Made by a program: the position numbers and the translations under genes
Notes under the pieces: model-generated
Databases searched by the model: none
What the model was told of the DNA's origin: nothing
The model's input: only the letters and a program-made list of their open reading frames with translations
From: Lysobacteraceae bacterium
GTDB lineage: Bacteria; Pseudomonadota; Gammaproteobacteria; Xanthomonadales; Xanthomonadaceae
DNA length: 8,523 bases
Direction: 5' to 3'
Assembly: GCA_028293685.1 (NCBI GenBank)
Contig: JAQGOI010000086.1
Span: 1-8,523 of the forward strand
Part shown: positions 5,794 through 8,523 of the stretch, one piece after another
How positions within the stretch are numbered: the first letter of the stretch is position 1
Layout: the number at the start of each line of letters is the position of its first letter

Positions 5794-5825
5794 CCGCAAC
5801 CGAGGGTTATTCGCGGCGCCCCTAC
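5794..5825 (-). repeat. Second, inverted GTAG-headed element after bkdA2
   Basis: On the - strand this begins GTAGGGGCGCC (from 5825) and runs into a bulged hairpin: GCGG and GGTT (5813-5816 and 5805-5808) pair with CCGC and AACC (5794-5801), with a 3-base loop and a 4-base bulge. It faces the element at 5686-5707, so the pair forms a 140-bp unit bounded by GTAG and CTAC. The TAG of its head is the bkdA2 stop codon. Confidence 0.5.
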
Positions 5826-6823
5826 GAATGCGCCATCGCGCGTTTTGCGGCGGCAACGATCTTGTCGACGCTGGGCAGGAACTTCATTTCCAGGCGGAAC
5901 AGCGGGATGTGCGTGTCGTAGCCGGTGACGCGCTCGACTGGCGCGACCAGGTCGAACATCGATTCCTCGGCCAGGCGCGCGGCGATTTCAGCGCCAAAAC
6001 CGGCGGTTTTCGCCGCCTCGTGCACGATCACGCAACGACCGGTCCTGGCGACGGATTCGGCGATGGTCGCGAAGTCCAGCGGCTTGAGCGTGGCGACGTC
6101 GATGACTTCGGCGCTGATGCCTTCCTTGGCCAGCGCATCGGCGGCTTCCAGTGTTTCCTTGACCTGCGCGCCCCACGTCACCAGCGTCAGGTCGCTGCCA
6201 TCACGCAACACGTAGCACACGTCCAGTGGCAAGGCCTCGCCATCGTCGGGGACGATTTCCTTGTACTGGCGGTAGATGCGCTTGGGTTCGAAGAAGATCA
6301 CCGGGTCCGGCTCGCGGATCGCGGCCAGCAGCAACCCATAGGCGCGCGCTGGCGATGACGGCATCACCACGCGCAGGCCGGGAACGTTGGTGAAGATCGA
6401 TTCGTTCGCTTCGGAATGATGCTCGGGCGCGCGGATGCCGCCGCCCCATGGAATCCGCAGCACCATCGGGCAGGTCAGGCGACCGCGCGTGCGATAGCGC
6501 ATGCGCGCGGCGTGGCAGACGATGAAGTCGACCATCGGATACATGAAACCATCGAACTGCGCTTCGGCAACCGGCTTCATGCCCTGCGACGCCATGCCGA
6601 CGGTCAGGCCGGCAATCGTGGTTTCGTCCAGCGGTGTATCGAGGACGCGTTCGGAGCCGAATGCCTGTTGCAGGCCGGCCGTCGCGCGGAACACGCCACC
6701 GTTGATGCCGACGTCCTCGCCGAGCACGACAACGGCGGGGTCGATACGCATCTCGTAGGCCAGCGCCTGCGTGATCGCCTCGATCAGGGTGATTGCGGCG
6801 GGCGCGGGAGTCGGCTCAGCCAT
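5822..6823 (-). CDS. bkdA2: Branched-chain 2-oxoacid dehydrogenase E1 beta subunit
   Basis: This 333-residue transketolase-like beta subunit pairs with E1 alpha to decarboxylate branched 2-oxoacids using thiamine diphosphate. Visible family features are ITLIEAITQALAYEM near the N-terminus, LGEDVG with the ThDP-activating Glu at E36, LDTPLDE (61-67), EAQFDGFMYP (87-96), the RAPEHHS loop (131-137) with the active-site His, and a transketolase C-terminal domain from about 200 (LTLVTWGAQV, then IDVATLKPLD). The ATG at 6823 has GGAGAAG just upstream and lies inside the end of E1 alpha, overlapping by 8 bases, so the two are translationally coupled as expected for a 2:2 heterotetramer. The same frame stays open further upstream, but that part is antisense-phase translation of bkdA1. 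The TAG stop is embedded in a repeat element. Confidence 0.95.
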   Translation of the reverse strand: MAEPTPAPAAITLIEAITQALAYEMRIDPAVVVLGEDVGINGGVFRATAGLQQAFGSERVLDTPLDETTIAGLTVGMASQGMKPVAEAQFDGFMYPMVDFIVCHAARMRYRTRGRLTCPMVLRIPWGGGIRAPEHHSEANESIFTNVPGLRVVMPSSPARAYGLLLAAIREPDPVIFFEPKRIYRQYKEIVPDDGEALPLDVCYVLRDGSDLTLVTWGAQVKETLEAADALAKEGISAEVIDVATLKPLDFATIAESVARTGRCVIVHEAAKTAGFGAEIAARLAEESMFDLVAPVERVTGYDTHIPLFRLEMKFLPSVDKIVAAAKRAMAHS

Positions 6824-7889
6824 TGCGCTTCTCCAGTGCAATCGCCGCGGCGCGCTGCGCCAGCAGATCCGGCGGTGGATCGGCATAGAGGAAATCGAAC
6901 ATCGCCTCGACCGGTTGCACCTTCGACTCGAGATAGGCGTTGATCTCGACATCGACCAGCTTGCCGCATTCCTCCAGCCAGGCTTTTTCCTGCGCCTCGT
7001 CCCACAGTTTCTTCCCGGCCAGGAAACTGCGCAGGCGCAGCATCGGTTCGCGTGCCCAGCCGGCCTTGACCTCGTCCTCGCCGCGATAGCGACGGGCATC
7101 GTCGGCAGTTGTGTGGTCGTGCAGGCGATAGGTCATGAATTCGATCACGCTGCCGCCCTCGCCACTGCGCGCGCGTTCGCTGGCGCGACGCATCGATTCG
7201 AGCACCGCGATCAGATCGTTGCCGTCGACCTGCAGGCAATGGAGGCCACCGGCAAGTCCCTTCTGTGCCAGCGTCTCGGCACCGGTCTGTGCGGCGCGAG
7301 GAACGGAAATCGCCCAGCCGTTGTTGATCACGCACAGCACCAATGGCAGCTTGTAGGCGCCGGCGGAGTTCAGCGCCGCGTAGAAGTCGGCTTTCGACGA
7401 TCCGCCATCGCCACAGCAGCTCACCGCGATGCGCGGCTCCTTGCGCAGCTTGAACGCCAGTGCCGCTCCGGCCGCCATCAGGCACTGCGTCGAAATCGGC
7501 ACGCACCACGGATAGTCGTTCTTCGGGCCGGCGAAATCGTTGCCGCGTTCATCGCCACCCCAGTACATCAGCACTTCGCGCGGACGCACGCCGCGCATGA
7601 ACTGCGCTCCGTATTCGCGATAGCTGGGGGCGAAGACGTCCTCCGGGCGCATCGATGCGCCAATCCCGACATGCGTGGCTTCGTGGCCCAGCGATGCCGC
7701 GTAGGTGCCGAGTTTGCCGGTGCGCTGCAACGCGATCGCCTTGGTGTCGAACACCCTGACGTAAAGCATCTGCTTGAACAGCGGCAGCAGGCTCTTGACC
7801 TCGAAACCCGTCGGCAGGTCGGTGACCAGCTTGCCGTCGGGGCCCAGGTACTGGAGGTATTCGATCTCGAAGTGCGCGGCAATGGTCAT
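6816..7889 (-). CDS. bkdA1: Branched-chain 2-oxoacid dehydrogenase E1 alpha subunit
   Basis: This 357-residue subunit holds the thiamine diphosphate motif GDGGSSKADF (160-169) ending in INNGWAIS (188-195), the classic GDG-to-NN spacing of about 28. The N-terminal FDTKAIALQRTGKLGTY (47-63) and SLGHEATHVGIGASM, with PSYREYG at 88-94, are typical of BCKDH-type E1 alpha rather than PDH. The loop TYRLHDHTTADDARRYR (253-269) corresponds to the regulatory loop of the mammalian enzyme, with Thr where the phosphorylated Ser would be. The ATG at 7889 is first in the operon; no good Shine-Dalgarno precedes it. Products are isobutyryl-, isovaleryl- and 2-methylbutyryl-CoA with E2 and an E3 encoded elsewhere; in Xanthomonadales these can also prime iso-branched fatty acids (inference). 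Confidence 0.95.
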   Translation of the reverse strand: MTIAAHFEIEYLQYLGPDGKLVTDLPTGFEVKSLLPLFKQMLYVRVFDTKAIALQRTGKLGTYAASLGHEATHVGIGASMRPEDVFAPSYREYGAQFMRGVRPREVLMYWGGDERGNDFAGPKNDYPWCVPISTQCLMAAGAALAFKLRKEPRIAVSCCGDGGSSKADFYAALNSAGAYKLPLVLCVINNGWAISVPRAAQTGAETLAQKGLAGGLHCLQVDGNDLIAVLESMRRASERARSGEGGSVIEFMTYRLHDHTTADDARRYRGEDEVKAGWAREPMLRLRSFLAGKKLWDEAQEKAWLEECGKLVDVEINAYLESKVQPVEAMFDFLYADPPPDLLAQRAAAIALEKRNG

Positions 7890-7917
7890 CCATGGGGCCC
7901 GAAGTCGCAGAACCGCG

Positions 7918-7923
7918 ATGATA
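7918..7923 (-). promoter_or_regulatory. Candidate -10 box for the bkd operon
   Basis: On the - strand TATCAT (5 of 6 matches to TATAAT) lies 29 bases before the bkdA1 ATG, predicting a start near 7911. The -35 position (about 7941-7946) is poor but overlaps an inverted repeat, which suggests activator or repressor control. Prediction by eye only. Confidence 0.4.
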
Positions 7924-7934
7924 GCGAATCGGCC

Positions 7935-7949
7935 GTTTCAGGTCGAAAC
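7935..7949. promoter_or_regulatory. Inverted repeat GTTTC-N5-GAAAC, possible operator
   Basis: GTTTC (7935-7939) and GAAAC (7945-7949) are perfect inverted copies with a 5-base centre, in the 137-bp divergent region between bkdA1 and kynA. It overlaps the expected -35 region of the bkd promoter and lies about 50 bases upstream of the kynA -10 candidate, a suitable place for a regulator shared by both. It does not match the Lrp/BkdR consensus as I know it. Confidence 0.35.
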
Positions 7950-7996
7950 AGGCGCGCGCGACACGCGATGCCGGCGCCATCAGTGGGGTTGCTGGG

Positions 7997-8002
7997 TAGA
8001 AT
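7997..8002 (+). promoter_or_regulatory. Candidate -10 box for kynA
   Basis: TAGAAT (5 of 6 to TATAAT) ends 24 bases before the kynA ATG. The predicted start near 8009 gives a very short leader. The -35 region (about 7974-7979) is GC-rich and does not match TTGACA. Prediction by eye only. Confidence 0.4.
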
Positions 8003-8009
8003 CGCAGCG

Positions 8010-8030
8010 ATGAACAGGATCCGGCCATGA
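8010..8030 (+). other. Six-codon upstream reading frame overlapping the kynA start
   Basis: ATG at 8010 opens a frame MNRIRP whose TGA (8028-8030) overlaps the kynA ATG as ATGA. It begins about one base after the transcript start predicted from the TAGAAT box, so it would be nearly leaderless. It may be chance; no ribosome-binding site precedes it. Confidence 0.2.
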
Positions 8031-8523
8031 CTGTCGACAACAACGAGCGTGCGCTGGAACCCGGCATCCACACCGACCTCGCCGGGCGCATGACCTACGC
8101 CGGCTACCTGCGCCTGGACCGGCTGCTGTCCGCACAGCAACCCCTGACGCAGCCACCACAGCACGACGAGATGCTGTTCATCGTCCAGCACCAGGTGTCG
8201 GAGTTGTGGATCAAGCTGCTGGTCCACGAGCTGCGCGCGGCCATCGCTCACCTGCAACGCGATGAACTTGGGCCCTGCCAGAAGATCTTTGCGCGCTGCA
8301 AGACCGTGCTCAAGCAACTGACCGAAATGTGGTCGGTGCTCGAGACGCTGACGCCGTCGGAATACATGAAGTTCCGGCCGATCCTGGGGCCGTCCTCGGG
8401 TTTCCAGTCGGTGCAGTACCGCACCATGGAATTCCTGCTGGGCAACAAGAATGCGGCCATGCTCAAGGTCTTCGCGCATGATCCGGAGGGATGCGCGGTG
8501 CTGCGCGACGCCCTCGATGCGCC
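8027..8523 (+). CDS. kynA: Tryptophan 2,3-dioxygenase (N-terminal 165 residues, cut by window end)
   Basis: This heme enzyme oxidises L-tryptophan to N-formylkynurenine, the first step of the kynurenine route to anthranilate or NAD. The visible part includes [20 protein letters not shown] (46-65), [20 protein letters not shown] (105-124) and [18 protein letters not shown] (125-142), all hallmarks of the family. Counting from ATG 8027, F51, H55, Y113, R117 and S124 fall exactly at the numbers known for the Xanthomonas campestris enzyme, where they line the substrate and heme pocket. This supports the chosen start. AGGA at 8016-8019 lies seven bases upstream. The proximal heme His (H240 in that enzyme) would lie beyond the window. 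It is divergent from bkdA1. The frame is open to the last base; no stop is seen. Confidence 0.97.
   Translation, partial: MTVDNNERALEPGIHTDLAGRMTYAGYLRLDRLLSAQQPLTQPPQHDEMLFIVQHQVSELWIKLLVHELRAAIAHLQRDELGPCQKIFARCKTVLKQLTEMWSVLETLTPSEYMKFRPILGPSSGFQSVQYRTMEFLLGNKNAAMLKVFAHDPEGCAVLRDALDA

Noticed and set aside
6824..7099. N-terminal extension of bkdA2 upstream of 6823
   Set aside because: The added residues are an out-of-phase translation of bkdA1, whereas the family N-terminus begins at MAEPTP with a good ribosome-binding site.
7121..7137. Thr instead of Ser in the E1 alpha regulatory loop as a novelty
   Set aside because: Bacterial complexes are not controlled by the mammalian kinase, and HTTADD-type loops are common in bacterial BCKDH E1 alpha.
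6771..8030. Long + strand open frame (about 420 codons) opposite bkdA1 and bkdA2
   Set aside because: It is antisense to recognised E1 genes, has no family features, and runs through the divergent promoter region and into the kynA start.
1..8523. CRISPR array, tRNA/rRNA, insertion sequence or prophage
   Set aside because: No regularly spaced direct repeats, cloverleaf-like segments, transposase or phage genes were seen on either strand.

Overview
This GC-rich window looks like an ordinary chromosomal segment of a gammaproteobacterium of the Xanthomonadales (Xanthomonas/Lysobacter/Stenotrophomonas relatives). The reasons are an elongated tryptophanyl-tRNA synthetase, a tryptophan 2,3-dioxygenase whose heme and substrate residues fall at the same numbers as in the Xanthomonas campestris enzyme, a branched-chain 2-oxoacid dehydrogenase operon divergent from it, and GTAG-headed palindromic repeats like those described in Stenotrophomonas. 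Species is not determined.

Left part (1-3769, all + strand). The tail of an unknown gene ends at 40 and is followed by a strong UUCG-loop terminator. A small secreted protein of unknown function (177-617) and an arginase (642-1562) lie 24 bp apart and probably share a transcript. A 50-residue entericidin-like lipoprotein (1760-1912) follows, closed by a textbook terminator (1955-1987). Then comes trpS (2106-3458), which carries an extra C-terminal domain resembling the YegP/DUF1508 fold. It overlaps by four bases (GTGA) with a small three-helix membrane protein (3455-3769).

Right part (3870-7889, all - strand). An operon reads leftwards: bkdA1 (E1 alpha), bkdA2 (E1 beta, overlapping by 8 bases), bkdB (E2), then a small VOC/glyoxalase-like protein 14 bp downstream. 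Together E1 and E2 would turn the 2-oxoacids of valine, leucine and isoleucine into branched acyl-CoAs, which in this lineage would serve catabolism and priming of iso-branched fatty acids. No E3 (dihydrolipoamide dehydrogenase) gene is present in the window. At the far right kynA (8027 to the window edge) is transcribed divergently and starts the kynurenine pathway.

The least ordinary features are regulatory or structural rather than whole new systems. GTAG-headed repeat elements supply the TAG stop codons of two separate genes. A repeat pair sits inside the bkd operon, with one hairpin directly in front of the E2 ribosome-binding region. E2 has threonine in place of the usual aspartate of the DHRxxDG active-site motif. 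A six-codon reading frame ends in an ATGA overlap with the kynA start. I found no CRISPR array, prophage, transposase, tRNA, rRNA or defence system.
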